Shown here piece after piece: positions 1 to 8,293 of a DNA stretch of 21,655 nucleotides. The DNA comes from Mnemiopsis leidyi (Eukaryota > Ctenophora > Tentaculata > Lobata > Bolinopsidae). Position 1 is the stretch's first letter, and each line of letters starts with the position of its first letter. Under the pieces are notes generated by a model. The model was given only the letters and a program-made list of their open reading frames with translations. It made no database searches and was not told the origin of the DNA. The translations under genes were made by a program, and so were the position numbers. Location: the NCBI GenBank assembly GCA_000226015.1, contig JH155358.1, positions 98,747-120,401 on the forward strand, in the 5' to 3' direction.

Positions 1-435
1 CATGACAACATCTCGCAGATCCTTATCACTATCGTATGTTGATATAACCCTAATGCCACTGTCTGGAGATGTGGGTACTAAGATAGAACTATTAGAGTCG
101 TTGTGTGATTTGATGCGGCGCTCCATACTGCACACTTTGGATGTGACGTTGTTCACCATCTTTTTGGGGTAGTTTGCAGAGAAGAAACATTCCTTAAGTT
201 CTTCGATCCGGTGTTTGAGGCGATCGCTGTTGTTAATGATCCTACGTAGTCTTAGTGATGTCGAGTATACAATACTGCTAAACGTGTGGTTGGGATGAGA
301 TGAACCGTAATATAGGTAAGACCGGGAGTCAGTCTCCTTAACATAGAGGTCTGTCGTTAAATTTCCATCACCGTCATATTTATAAGATTGATAATGAATT
401 GAATTTGAAACAGACCGTAATGATATATAATGGTA
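1..435 (-). mobile_element. Penelope-like element (PLE), 3' part of reverse transcriptase, truncated by window edge
   Basis: The minus strand is open for 145 codons with no stop and runs off the left edge. The translation carries a run typical of the region after the RT catalytic core in Penelope-like elements: DGNLTTDLYVKETDSRSYLYY, then a SSHPNHTF block, then SLRLRRIINNSDRLKHRIEE and a FFSANYPKKMV block, followed by STYDSDKDLRD. PLE proteins show the same order (TDLYVKPTD, HPxHT, RLRRI, GYP and STYDPRL-like blocks), usually before a GIY-YIG endonuclease, which would lie left of this window. The catalytic YADD core should lie upstream (higher coordinates), but the frame closes with TAG at 436-438 and other sequence follows, so the copy is 5'-truncated, as is common for these elements. 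It lies in the same orientation as, and directly downstream of, the exon at 452-507, perhaps in an intron of that gene. Family assignment is from remembered consensus; fairly sure. Confidence 0.82.
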
Positions 436-451
436 CTAAGTATATTACTAC

Positions 452-765
452 CTGTCTGACCTTGTCCGATCCACGTTCTCGTATTACTTCCCTAGCCATC
501 GAGACCTCTTTTTGAGATCCACTATAATGATATTAATAAAAATTGAAATGGCGGGAAGGTGGTGGTACCTGCTGATGGGTAGGAACAGTTTATGGAATAC
601 AAAAGCGGAACCAATGGCACTTCTCCTGTCTTCGGATTTTCTGCATTAAAGTCCAGCAAATGAAACATGACAGACTCGATCGGTTGTCGAACATTGTGAG
701 CGCCACCTTCGGTAGCTAGCTCGGAGTATGCAGCTCTGAACATCTCCTGGAGGAGCATGTAATTG
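452..765 (-). CDS. Two exons of an unrecognised protein-coding gene (exons 765-569 and 507-452)
   Basis: On the minus strand an exon runs from about 765 (acceptor TTGTTAG) or 746 (acceptor CTCCTCCAG, better pyrimidine tract) to 569, where GCAG|GTACC is a donor. It encodes about 65 residues, including FRAAYSELATEGGAHNV and FHLLDFNAENPKTGEVPLVP, which read as a folded protein rather than random sequence. An ATG at 758 could be the start. The next exon, 507-452, joins in phase (G|AG) and gives EVSMAREVIRERGSDKVRQ up to a CAG|GTAGTA donor. Its acceptor (CTCAAAAAG) has a poor pyrimidine tract; the alternative TTATAG acceptor at about 521 would put a stop in the exon. I do not recognise the family. 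The donor CAG|GTATTT at about 995 in the upstream galectin-like gene is in phase with the acceptor before 746, so these could also be downstream exons of a longer form of that gene. Confidence 0.55.
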
Positions 766-948
766 CTAACAAATCGAGTTGTCAATTCATTGATTTATAT
801 TTATAATTTTAAGCGCTTTTGCGCGGTTGTATTTAGATCTCATCATGCTCAAACTCAAAGTTATAGCTTGCAGTGTAGAGTTTATACATGGTATATATAA
901 TATACTTGTCATTAATCATTATATAGTTTACATGGTATGGTATATGGG

Positions 949-1705
949 CTAGACCAGAATTGAAGGCATGATGAAATCGCCTGTGGACAAGAGAAACTTA
1001 AACACATCAAATACCTGCTCGTTGCATTTTAGAACGAAGGCGCTCTCAGTAAACTGGAGGTGGTAGTCTCTTTCCATGCCTTCATTGGGTTCTGGAAATT
1101 CGACATCGACCCACCTGTAGCCCCATTTCTCCGTTCCCCGACTAAACACAGGGTTTCTAACCGCAACCTGCCCCCCACGTTCCGCCTCAGGATGAAGACC
1201 TATCATCAATATCTCAGATTTGTCACGACTGCGGAAAATAATGTCGCCGCTCCATGAGTCTGGTTTCCATCCAGTTTCCCGAAAGTTGGTAGATAGTTCC
1301 AGACTACAGAATGTGGCAGAGAACTCCAGTTCGGTTCCGTCGGGTGCCGCCACTTTTTCCTCGCCTGAAAATGAAATATTATTGGCTTATCATTATTATC
1401 CGATCATGCATTCGGTGTCAATGTTGTTAGTGGCTCTTCATTATGCAGATTTTATTGAGCAGATAATTTGCGATCAGCATTTTCTTTTATGTAACACTCA
1501 TGGGACCATGTGTTAGCCTAGGGCTAATAAATTTGAGAAATACGGTTTAAAATCCTCAACTATTTGACACAACTCCGCATAAATACCGTTCTCCATTGAT
1601 GACGTCATCAAGCTTAATCAAGTGATATAATACAAAAGATCTACCTGAAGCACAAATCAGTCTGATTGAAATGATGGCGCAAAGTAAAAATAAGTATGCC
1701 ATCAT
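949..1705 (-). CDS. Secreted galectin-like protein, 158 aa, two exons (1705-1645 and 1364-949)
   Basis: Exon 1 starts with tandem ATG codons at 1705/1702 and encodes a classic signal peptide (MMAYLFLLCAIISIRLICAS, residues 1-20) up to TTCAG|GTAGAT. Exon 2 follows the acceptor ATTTCATTTTCAG and joins in phase (G|GC), continuing GEEKVAAPDG to a TAG at 949. Residues about 33-145 follow the galectin carbohydrate-recognition pattern: beta-strand LELSTNF (42-48), GDIIF (60-64), the VxVRN strand (87-91), the KWG turn (100-102), EFPEPNEG (109-116), then FVLKCNEQVFDVFKF (130-144), which matches the VNGxxFxxFxHR strand. The sugar-contact set HxNxR appears replaced by RSRDK (65-69); Asn91 and Trp101 are kept, but the E and R after the Trp are missing. 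The length after signal removal (about 138) suits one CRD. Galectins normally lack signal peptides, so this is unusual. The family call is by pattern only; a secreted beta-sandwich of another type is possible. Intron 1 is 280 bp and holds a MITE fragment and a TGACGTCA at 1600-1607. Confidence 0.68.
1490..1593 (+). mobile_element. Truncated MITE copy (same family as 2754-2964), in intron 1 of the galectin-like gene
   Basis: The stretch matches the right half of the complete element at 2754-2964 in the same orientation. Shared blocks are CATGGGACCAT versus CATTGGACCAT, GGGCTAATAAATTTGAG versus GAGCCAATAAATTTTGAG, and the terminal AAATACCGTTCTC versus GAATACCGTTCTC. The left terminal repeat is not visible, and the flank after the right end is CA rather than TA, so this is an old, decayed or 5'-deleted copy. 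Confidence 0.6.
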
Positions 1706-1780
1706 GTCACACTCTTGGTGGTGTTTCTTTAGCTCTTTAGATGAAAATTTCCTCCCTTTCCTACAAGGCTACAACTGTCA

Positions 1781-1848
1781 AAATGCTAGTTACAGTAGCT
1801 ATATGTATTATTGTACCAAAATGCTATTGTACCAACATGCTAGTTCCG
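1781..1848. repeat. Degenerate ~20-bp tandem motif (ATGCTAGTTAC..TGTACCAA)
   Basis: About four imperfect units built on ATGCTAGTTACAGTAGCTA and TATTGTACCAA stand head to tail. The same motif recurs as two cleaner 20-bp copies at 2712-2751. The overlapping plus-strand ORF (1671-1952) is explained by this repeat and is not treated as a gene. Confidence 0.6.
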
Positions 1849-2480
1849 TAAAAGAATGGCGACATGGAGAAACTGAGAAAGGTAAAGGATTTTTGTCAAA
1901 TCCAATCAATTGCAGATCCAAAAAACAATTTTCAAATGTGAAAAAGGTTTGAAAATAGGTATTAAATAACGAAACAAATTACTATAAACTACTATATGTC
2001 TATATGATATAAAATAACTACAATATACTACTTTAAACTTAACAAATGACAAAGATTCTTCCAGTTAACGGCCTTGTTTGATCTGACAGAATAGCAGAAT
2101 GGACGAATGACCTAAGTCCGTAAACAGAATATGTGTTCCAGAATATGTGTTCCGGCGGTCACGTCTTATCTTTAAGTGGCCCTTATTTAATGATCTGTAT
2201 GTTGTTACAATGTTACGTGACCTGACATCTAATATGTTTGAATTATGATTTAATTCGATTTAAATTATGTTAAAACACGCCGCCTCCAGCCCAATTGAGT
2301 AACAGTAAATTGTTGATTTTCTCAAATTAAATTGCAATGACTGTTGATTTGAGGCATTAAATATTTCTCTGAGTTTTAGTGTACAGAAATTCGAAAATAT
2401 AACAATACCGGTGAATTGCGTATTGCATACCTTATCGAAAATAATAACAAGAGCATCTTATCTAAAACATAACCCCTGGT
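1849..2480. other. No gene seen, AT-rich
   Basis: No splice-bounded open frame stands out. A 15-bp tandem duplication (CAGAATATGTGTTCC twice) lies at about 2126-2155. The region upstream of 1705 should contain the promoter of the minus-strand galectin-like gene, but I see no clear TATA box. Confidence 0.4.
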
Positions 2481-2700
2481 CCACCCTAGACCCTACCTCC
2501 CATCCTAGACCTCCTGATACTAACCTAGACCCTACCTCCCAGCCTAGACCTCCTGATACTAACCTAGATCCTACCTCCCACCCTAGACCTCCTGATACTA
2601 ACCTAGACCCTACCTCCCAGCCTAGACCTCCTGATACTAACCTAGACCCTACCTCCCAGCCTAGACCTCCTGATACTAACCTAGACCCTACCTCCCACCC
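2481..2700. repeat. 39-bp minisatellite, about 5.6 copies
   Basis: Head-to-tail 39-bp units pair CCTAGACCTCCTGATACTAA with CCTAGACCCTACCTCCCA plus a variable C/G. Because 39 is a multiple of three, one plus-strand frame stays open through the array and would read NLDPTSxPRPPDT repeatedly, with His or Gln at the variable position. No ATG context, splice site or upstream coding sequence supports translation, so it is listed as a repeat. Confidence 0.92.
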
Positions 2701-2711
2701 TACTGTTGCTC

Positions 2712-2751
2712 TATGCTAGTTATTGTAGCAATATGCTAGTTACTGTACCAA
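2712..2751. repeat. Two 20-bp direct repeats next to the MITE
   Basis: TATGCTAGTTATTGTAGCAA is followed directly by TATGCTAGTTACTGTACCAA, and then by the TA that flanks the MITE at 2754. The motif is shared with 1781-1848. Confidence 0.75.
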
Positions 2752-2753
2752 TA

Positions 2754-2964
2754 GAGAACGATATTCGTGGGGAGGTGTCTCAAATTTCAAACCCCGTTTC
2801 TCTAAATGTAATGCTTCTACCTTTGTTTTTGGAGGTCAATCTGTGTCCATTGGACCATCTGAGAGTATTTCACTACCCAGAACTAAGGCAGAGCCAATAA
2901 ATTTTGAGCAATAAGGTGTTTTATCATTGAACATTTGAGACTCTTCCCCACGAATACCGTTCTC
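2754..2964. mobile_element. Complete 211-bp MITE with ~30-bp inverted ends and TA target duplication
   Basis: The left end GAGAACGATATTCGTGGGGA is mirrored at the right end by TCCCCACGAATACCGTTCTC; the match extends imperfectly another ten or so bases (GGTGTCTCAAAT against ATTTGAGACTC). Both ends are flanked by TA (2752-2753 and 2965-2966), the target duplication of Tc1/mariner-superfamily elements. The 211-bp length leaves no room for a transposase, so it is non-autonomous. A partial second copy lies at 1490-1593. Confidence 0.82.
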
Positions 2965-2966
2965 TA

Positions 2967-3991
2967 TAATTCAGAGAAAACACATCGTCTACTCCCCACC
3001 CCCTTTCTTGTTACTCTGCCTCTATTTCCCCCTCTCCTCCCCCTTTTCAAATCGGGACATGGAAGCTGTCATCTTACAGCACGGGATCCATTGTACTCTA
3101 ACAAGTTTATTACAGATACTCTCATTAAACCTGGAGCAGAGCTAACATTATCCCCTATATAGATAGCAACTTCTCCATTATTCCCGATATAGCCACTAAT
3201 GGGTCAAATTATTCCATATACGGAGATAATGGGCTCTCTGCACTGGCTGCAGTTCTGTAAAATGAGTAGGAGTTTGTGTACTTGCTCTTCGTGTATAATT
3301 GACTTTGTAGGTTATTTATAGATCCAGTCGCAGTGCGGTATGAGCTTCATGTGGCGGAGGATTTTGAAAATTTGTATTTCGCATTTTGGAACCTTGCCAA
3401 GGAGCCGTACTATAGTCTTAACTGCAATCTAGTTAACAGAATTAGTTAGATGTATATGAAGTTTCTTTTTGGATTAGGGTCTTTGCGGTCAATCGATAGT
3501 CTGTGGCGAAGTGAGCCGGTGTGTCCAGTTGATAGTTCAATTATTGAATTTCGGTTACCAATTTCATTTTGACAAACTTAATTACATTCCTTACATTCCC
3601 ATGTCTGCTCTTTGTTTTGATATAATTCACAGGGTACCTTGTTACGTAGATCTTCCAGATTCTGTAGTAGCTGATCCATGCAGCTAGATCGTGTATCTTT
3701 TTCGAGTTTTTAAAATTCTCGCTGTTTAGCTTCTTGTAATAATTTGGCCGCGATGAATAGCATTATATTCGGTATAATGTGATGGCACCTTCATTACCAC
3801 TAGTATGATTATGTAATTAGGGAACAGATTGAGGTGGGGGGAGTAAGCAACCCGAATTTTTTAACCATTTAGGAGTGCTGATTGTTCTATTGGTCAAAAG
3901 ACGTCGACCATAAATATAATTTTATTATTCTATTTCATTTATTTTAATTTATTTATTTTATTTTTAGTCAAAATAAACTTCGAAAGAAATT
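2967..3991. other. No gene seen; AT-rich intergenic DNA
   Basis: There is a pyrimidine-rich run at 2996-3050 and a very T/A-rich run at 3912-3967. On the minus strand at about 3580-3790 two overlapping frames stay open for 40-70 codons, one with an internal TAA, but no start, splice signal or recognisable motif supports either. Otherwise I see nothing. Confidence 0.4.
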
Positions 3992-4141
3992 ATGGGGAAA
4001 TTTCGACCACAGAAAAAAAGGTTGCATTGCAATGGTGAACAGTTTATATTTCTTAACTATCAACAAGCGAAAAAGTCTGGGGTGTCGACTGTGGGTTCAG
4101 GGTCAGTGTACTTGCAAATGGCCGTCTTATATAGTAGATAA
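3992..4141 (+). CDS. Possible 49-aa small ORF or first exon, unrecognised
   Basis: An ATG preceded in frame by a TAA (3974-3976) opens 49 codons ending in TAA. The N-terminus is strongly basic (MGKFRPQKKRLHCNGEQF), and the rest reads FLNYQQAKKSGVSTVGSGSV. An acceptor-like TTATTTTTAG lies 24 bp before the ATG after a long T-rich tract. GT donors are possible late in the frame (for example TCA|GTGTAC), so it could be a 5' exon. No homology is recognised; it may be chance. Confidence 0.22.
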   Translation: MGKFRPQKKRLHCNGEQFIFLNYQQAKKSGVSTVGSGSVYLQMAVLYSR

Positions 4142-4688
4142 TCATGGTCGGAATCGTTTTGGCAAAGGCTGAAAGGCATTCTCAACAAATTTGGCATTCT
4201 AAGTCAAACCCAATTTTCCACGATGATTTCTTTTTCGCTGTTATATCGACAATTGGCTAATTCTAAATGTGATCAATAGGTAAGTCAAAACTAACAGCTC
4301 AATGCCACCATCACTTTAATACAATTACATTGATTATCGTGATTATGATGTAATCCAGAATGTTGACGAAAAATGCAAAATGATGACCAATATTTCCAGT
4401 AGTCTCGATCGTAGGGTGATCTTGCACAACGATATGACATTATTTCTGGCATCAGTAATGATGCCAGCAAGTTATGGCTTACGTGAACCAGACCATACAA
4501 TACGAGTTACGTATCTTGCCAACTGTCAAAAATCATGACATAATTTTTATGATTCATGAAAAGCAGCAATAGTAAAATACTCAAATTTCAAGTTTAGTAC
4601 ATCCCTGCAAACAATCTTTACGGAATCCTTTACTTCTTGTTTTGCACATAAGTTCATAAATTTTGAGATATAGGCTAGCTTATGAACA
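4142..4688. other. No gene seen
   Basis: AT-rich DNA with no convincing ORF, repeat or regulatory site, up to the TA that flanks the next MITE. Confidence 0.4.
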
Positions 4689-4690
4689 TA

Positions 4691-5309
4691 CAGTAAACCC
4701 TCGATTTACTGGGCCTCTATTTACCGGGCCTCTTTCTTTTCCCCCGAAATTTTTCAATATTTTCACAAAAACAATTTTTCTTCAAAACTATGAAGTTGTA
4801 GGTAAATTATTTATAACTTGATGACATGTGCTCTACCTCCCTCCTTTATTTGCGTGTCACATGTCAAAGCTTGTTGTATCAGGGTCGTTACATTATAAGG
4901 CTCCTTCTGTACCCAATTAAAGCATGCTATAAGCTATAAGTATACTGCACTGATAAAGATACACGAGATGCTTGACACGACTGTGTATCAGCATGACGTG
5001 ATCGCATACGCCGATGACACGATACGTTTATCAATTGAGAGTTGGACAAAGCCATGGGATATGGGCTTTGAATAGCATGCACCGACACACGTAACATTTT
5101 GGTCTCTTCGCCATGTGACACTGTCATAGAGCCTTAACATGCAAGCTGACAGCTCATACACACGTGTACTGATATATGTAACGTAACCACGGCATATATA
5201 CACAATAAAAATAAAGCCATATTTTGGTCAAATTCTATTTACCGGGCCCCTCTATTTACCGGGCCTCAACCCTTTCCCCCGAAAGGCCCGGTAAATCGAG
5301 GATTTACTG
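4691..5309. mobile_element. 619-bp pogo/Tigger-like MITE with TA target duplication
   Basis: The left end CAGTAAACCCTCGATTTACT is mirrored by the right end (reverse complement CAGTAAATCCTCGATTTACC), with one further inner match to GGGCCT. TA flanks both ends (4689-4690, 5310-5311). Inside each end a sub-repeat CTATTTACCGGGCC recurs: once on the left (4717-4730) and twice on the right (about 5235-5265). A CCCCCGAAA block is present near both ends. The ends resemble pogo/Tigger termini from memory. No frame encodes a recognisable DDE transposase, so the element is non-autonomous. The interior holds short ORFs on both strands that I regard as chance. Confidence 0.87.
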
Positions 5310-5444
5310 TATTTGACTATTTGGGTCAATTCCTGTAAGCCTGTATTTCCGCAAATAACAAAAGATGATACTATCTTGTGCGTTCCAGTCCACATACCTT
5401 ACCGAGTTTGTACTCGTCTGTCGTCAACATCTCATCAAATCTGT

Positions 5445-5513
5445 CGTCACCATGGTAACGTCACTCGTCACCAGTGTAACGTCACTCGTCACCACGATAC
5501 GTTACTACGTCAC
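5445..5513. repeat. CGTCAC cluster with a 21-bp tandem duplication
   Basis: Six CGTCAC motifs occur in 69 bp (5445, 5459, 5466, 5480, 5487, 5508). Four of them lie in two direct 21-bp copies of GTAACGTCACTCGTCACCA beginning at 5455 and 5476. CGTCA is the half-site of the CREB/ATF element, so the cluster could be regulatory, but the tandem duplication alone could produce it. Overlapping plus-strand ORFs here are a by-product. Confidence 0.6.
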
Positions 5514-6712
5514 ATCACCTCAGCAAGATACTATCGGATATCTAGTAGATAGGTGCGTGTGAGAGTGTATCTCCTCAAGTGCACTATGAGAGTATAACAT
5601 GTTACTGTGACCACTCCCCCTGCATCTCGCTCTACTATATCGAGTGTTTGTCCTATCTGCTAAACTTGTTCCCGTAGTGATTGTTAGATGTTCCTAGTCC
5701 TAGTCCTACAGTTCGTTATCTTGATAGTTTGCTCCCAGCAGGTGTGCGGTGCCGGATTTTCCTGACGACTATCGAGTGTTGAATCTTAGTTTTCACGCAT
5801 TGTTATGCTTACCCGCGGTTTCTAATTTTAACAAAGAATTTCGCTTGTAGGCTCGTATTTAAGGAAAAACAAAGCAACAACTTCATACAATAAAATAATA
5901 CTTAGGTCTTCTATTACAGTATAAATGCACTTGGTTGATATAGTTAGACAAATGTTTCTCAAAAATTATAACCGTTTCTTTGCTTGCATACTAAAGTCCA
6001 ATTGAGAGCAGAGACATAAAAGTGCATTGCTTGACGAATGTGACGATCTGAAGCAGTTAGTTCTGTGGCCGTTGGTAGGGCAACAAACTTGAAATTTCCG
6101 AGTTGTTTGTTTTGTTTCTGAAGTGTTTCCGATTTTTGATTGTGGCCCACTGGCCTATGAAAGTAGTGGATTAGCCTGTGAAGAAACGGTATGGACGGCA
6201 AAATATGCACTCATATGTTCTTGAAGATACTTGTTTTATTTGTGCACTGCAATCACATTATATTATATACAGTGGGATAAGGTTATGTAAGGGAGAATAG
6301 TGTTTTCTGAGTTTTCAATTCGAGCTAAGCTTGCTGATTTTAAAACTTTTTCGTGGGTATTTTGTTTACATTTATAACTATAAGGTTCATTGCGTCTATT
6401 GAGATTGTTCTAAATTTAGCAACAGTACCAGCTAGATATCCCATCTGCTACCCAATTTACGATAAAAGGCCCGGGTATAAGTACAATGTATCAGGTATAT
6501 CTTAACGATTATAACACCAGTAGTTAAACCTGACTTTGAGCTTCTTTACTGCAGAAAACATCGGATTCCTAGCTTCTACAGACTACTGTTACCGGTTATT
6601 ATCGCAACCCAGTGCGTGAGCTCATCAGTTGTTTAACTTAAGTGCGTTATTTCCAATAGGTAATACAAACTACATGACACCTTTCTCATACAGCTCCCGA
6701 TCTCAGTTTTAG
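5514..6712. other. No gene seen
   Basis: A minus-strand frame of 82 codons (6210-5959) has no splice context and no recognised motif, so I do not call it. The rest is AT-rich without clear structure apart from a short CCTAGT triplet repeat at about 5692-5706. Confidence 0.4.
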
Positions 6713-6793
6713 TTACGACTGTTATAACTGTTGTAACTGTTATAACTGTTATAACTGCTACAACTGTTATAACTGTTATAACTGTTATAACTG
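6713..6793. repeat. 9-bp tandem array, nine units (TTATAACTG)
   Basis: Nine consecutive 9-bp units: TTACGACTG, TTATAACTG, TTGTAACTG, TTATAACTG twice, CTACAACTG, then TTATAACTG three times. CAGTTATAA on the other strand contains a TAACTG-type Myb core in each unit, but there is no independent sign of function. Confidence 0.93.
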
Positions 6794-8161
6794 TTCCACC
6801 CTTTTCTCCATCATACTTAGGGTATAGGATTATAGGCCCAATTGTTTATCTCTGATCGACTACAAATAATATTCTTTACCTCGAGATATTTCGGATTGAC
6901 TCATTCATATTTATCCTCTGAAAGTAGTCAGGTGATATTCACTTAAGATCATGAAAATTCCTAAACCTTGTATCACACATTAAATACATAAATTAGAAAC
7001 TGCAATAAAAATATATAACTTGATAAGAAAAAACGCGACCTGGCTACTCGTCATAGAACACTCAACTCAAGTCAGATTGTTTCTATCGCCAAGTCTGGTT
7101 TATTTCTCAGTATTACCCTGCAGGCGAACTTCGAAGTTCGCCAGGCGTCTTTGATTTTCCTGTCCGTGGTTTGTGCTGCCCTTTTTGATATTTTCTTGTT
7201 CTTAATTTTCGATATTATCATTCTTTAAGTTTAACATGTAACTTTTTAGTGTCCTGATGACGGCGTAGTAACACAGAAAGACATCGATCATGACTTTCCA
7301 TTAAATCCTTTGTCTTTCACTCGAATCAAGGAGAGAATATCAAAACACTGTTGAACTTAGCTTCTGATGCGACTCATTAACAATTATCCGATCATTCAGA
7401 TTCAAAGTCACTTGAAGTTCGTGATACGAAGACGTTAAGATAAAGTTCACGTACCAAAATCGTCCATCTAGTTAAAATTGTTGATCACAATGAAACTTGA
7501 CTACCATAGACAGCACATTAGCATCAACTGCCATGCCCGCCATTGTCCATTGTACTTGACAATAGAATGCTCCGGAACGACAACATCATTTCTCATCTAA
7601 TACCGTTATTAAGGTGCAGTTAGGCCCCAATCAGTCCACTAATTGGCTAATTACACACACACCTCAACTTCAATGTTGCTATTCTTTGTTTGGCGAGATG
7701 ACTATGTTCCGTGCCTGAATTGTTTCTCAACCGAACTGTCCGTGAAGCCAATGGTGCAGTGCCAAACAAGCCAATTAGGAGGCCGCATTTTAATTGTCCT
7801 GTGTAGGAATAGAGTGATATGAGTCGTTATTGATATCCGGAGTTATGGTCTTTGCTTAAGCTTACCCTTTGAAAAAAGTCTCGTAACTGCATAAATCGTC
7901 CTAAAAGTTAATTCATTTATTATTTCTCTTTTTGGGTGGCATCCGTGTCCAGTGATTTGTTCTGATTTCCTAGCAAGTGTTATGGCAGACTACTAAAGTG
8001 TTATAGCAGACTACTAGAGACATTTATCAATTTATGTTGATTACAAAATCTGCCTTTTATAGTCTTTCAAATTTTTAGTTCCATCAATAATTCAGCAATA
8101 AACTGAATTAAGTCAGTGGATTTTAACCAATAAGCGGTAAAAGGGTCACATAGTTTGGTTA
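6794..8161. other. Non-coding stretch with a perfect 20-bp palindrome and a TAATT-rich patch
   Basis: No exon is supported. A perfect palindrome GGCGAACTTCGAAGTTCGCC lies at 7123-7142. A patch at about 7610-7800 holds several homeodomain-type cores (CTAATTGGCTAATTA, CCAATTAGG) in otherwise mixed sequence and could be a regulatory module. Nothing else stands out. Confidence 0.4.
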
Positions 8162-8162
8162 G

Positions 8163-8293
8163 TGGAGCAATTGGAGCAATTGGCGCCGATGGATCCATTC
8201 AGTGGAACAAATGGATGTACCAGTAATCTTTCTCTGATGCCCTTATTGCCGCCATCATTAACACCAGTGCAGATACTTAGTTTTACAATGCAG
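8163..8293 (+). CDS. Possible orphan exon, unrecognised
   Basis: The frame runs from a weak acceptor (TTTGGTTAG) to ATGCAG|GTACCA and encodes about 43 residues, including LAPMDPFSGTNGC and MPLLPPSLTPVQILSF. It is richer in GC than its surroundings and starts with a duplicated GAGCAATTG. If read past the donor it stays open to a TAA at about 8381-8383. No partner exon or family is recognised, so it could be chance. Confidence 0.2.

Noticed and set aside
1671..1952. 93-codon plus-strand ORF starting MMAQSKNK
   Set aside because: It is antisense to the signal-peptide exon and much of it is the 20-bp repeat at 1781-1848.
3580..3790. Minus-strand coding-like sequence (KLLQEAKQREF, DQLLQNLEDLRNKV)
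   Set aside because: The frame has an internal TAA, a second frame is equally open, and no intron or start explains it. Could be an old transposon relic but is not supportable.
5004..5021. In-frame AYADDT, resembling the YADD core of reverse transcriptases
   Set aside because: The frame closes 18 codons later, no other RT motif surrounds it, and it lies inside the Tigger-like MITE. Probably chance.
5959..6210. 82-codon minus-strand ORF
   Set aside because: Begins with ATG but has no recognisable motif, no neighbour exon and no regulatory context.
6612..6645. CTGATGA on the minus strand as a possible hammerhead ribozyme
   Set aside because: No GAAA box or stem II follows at the required spacing.
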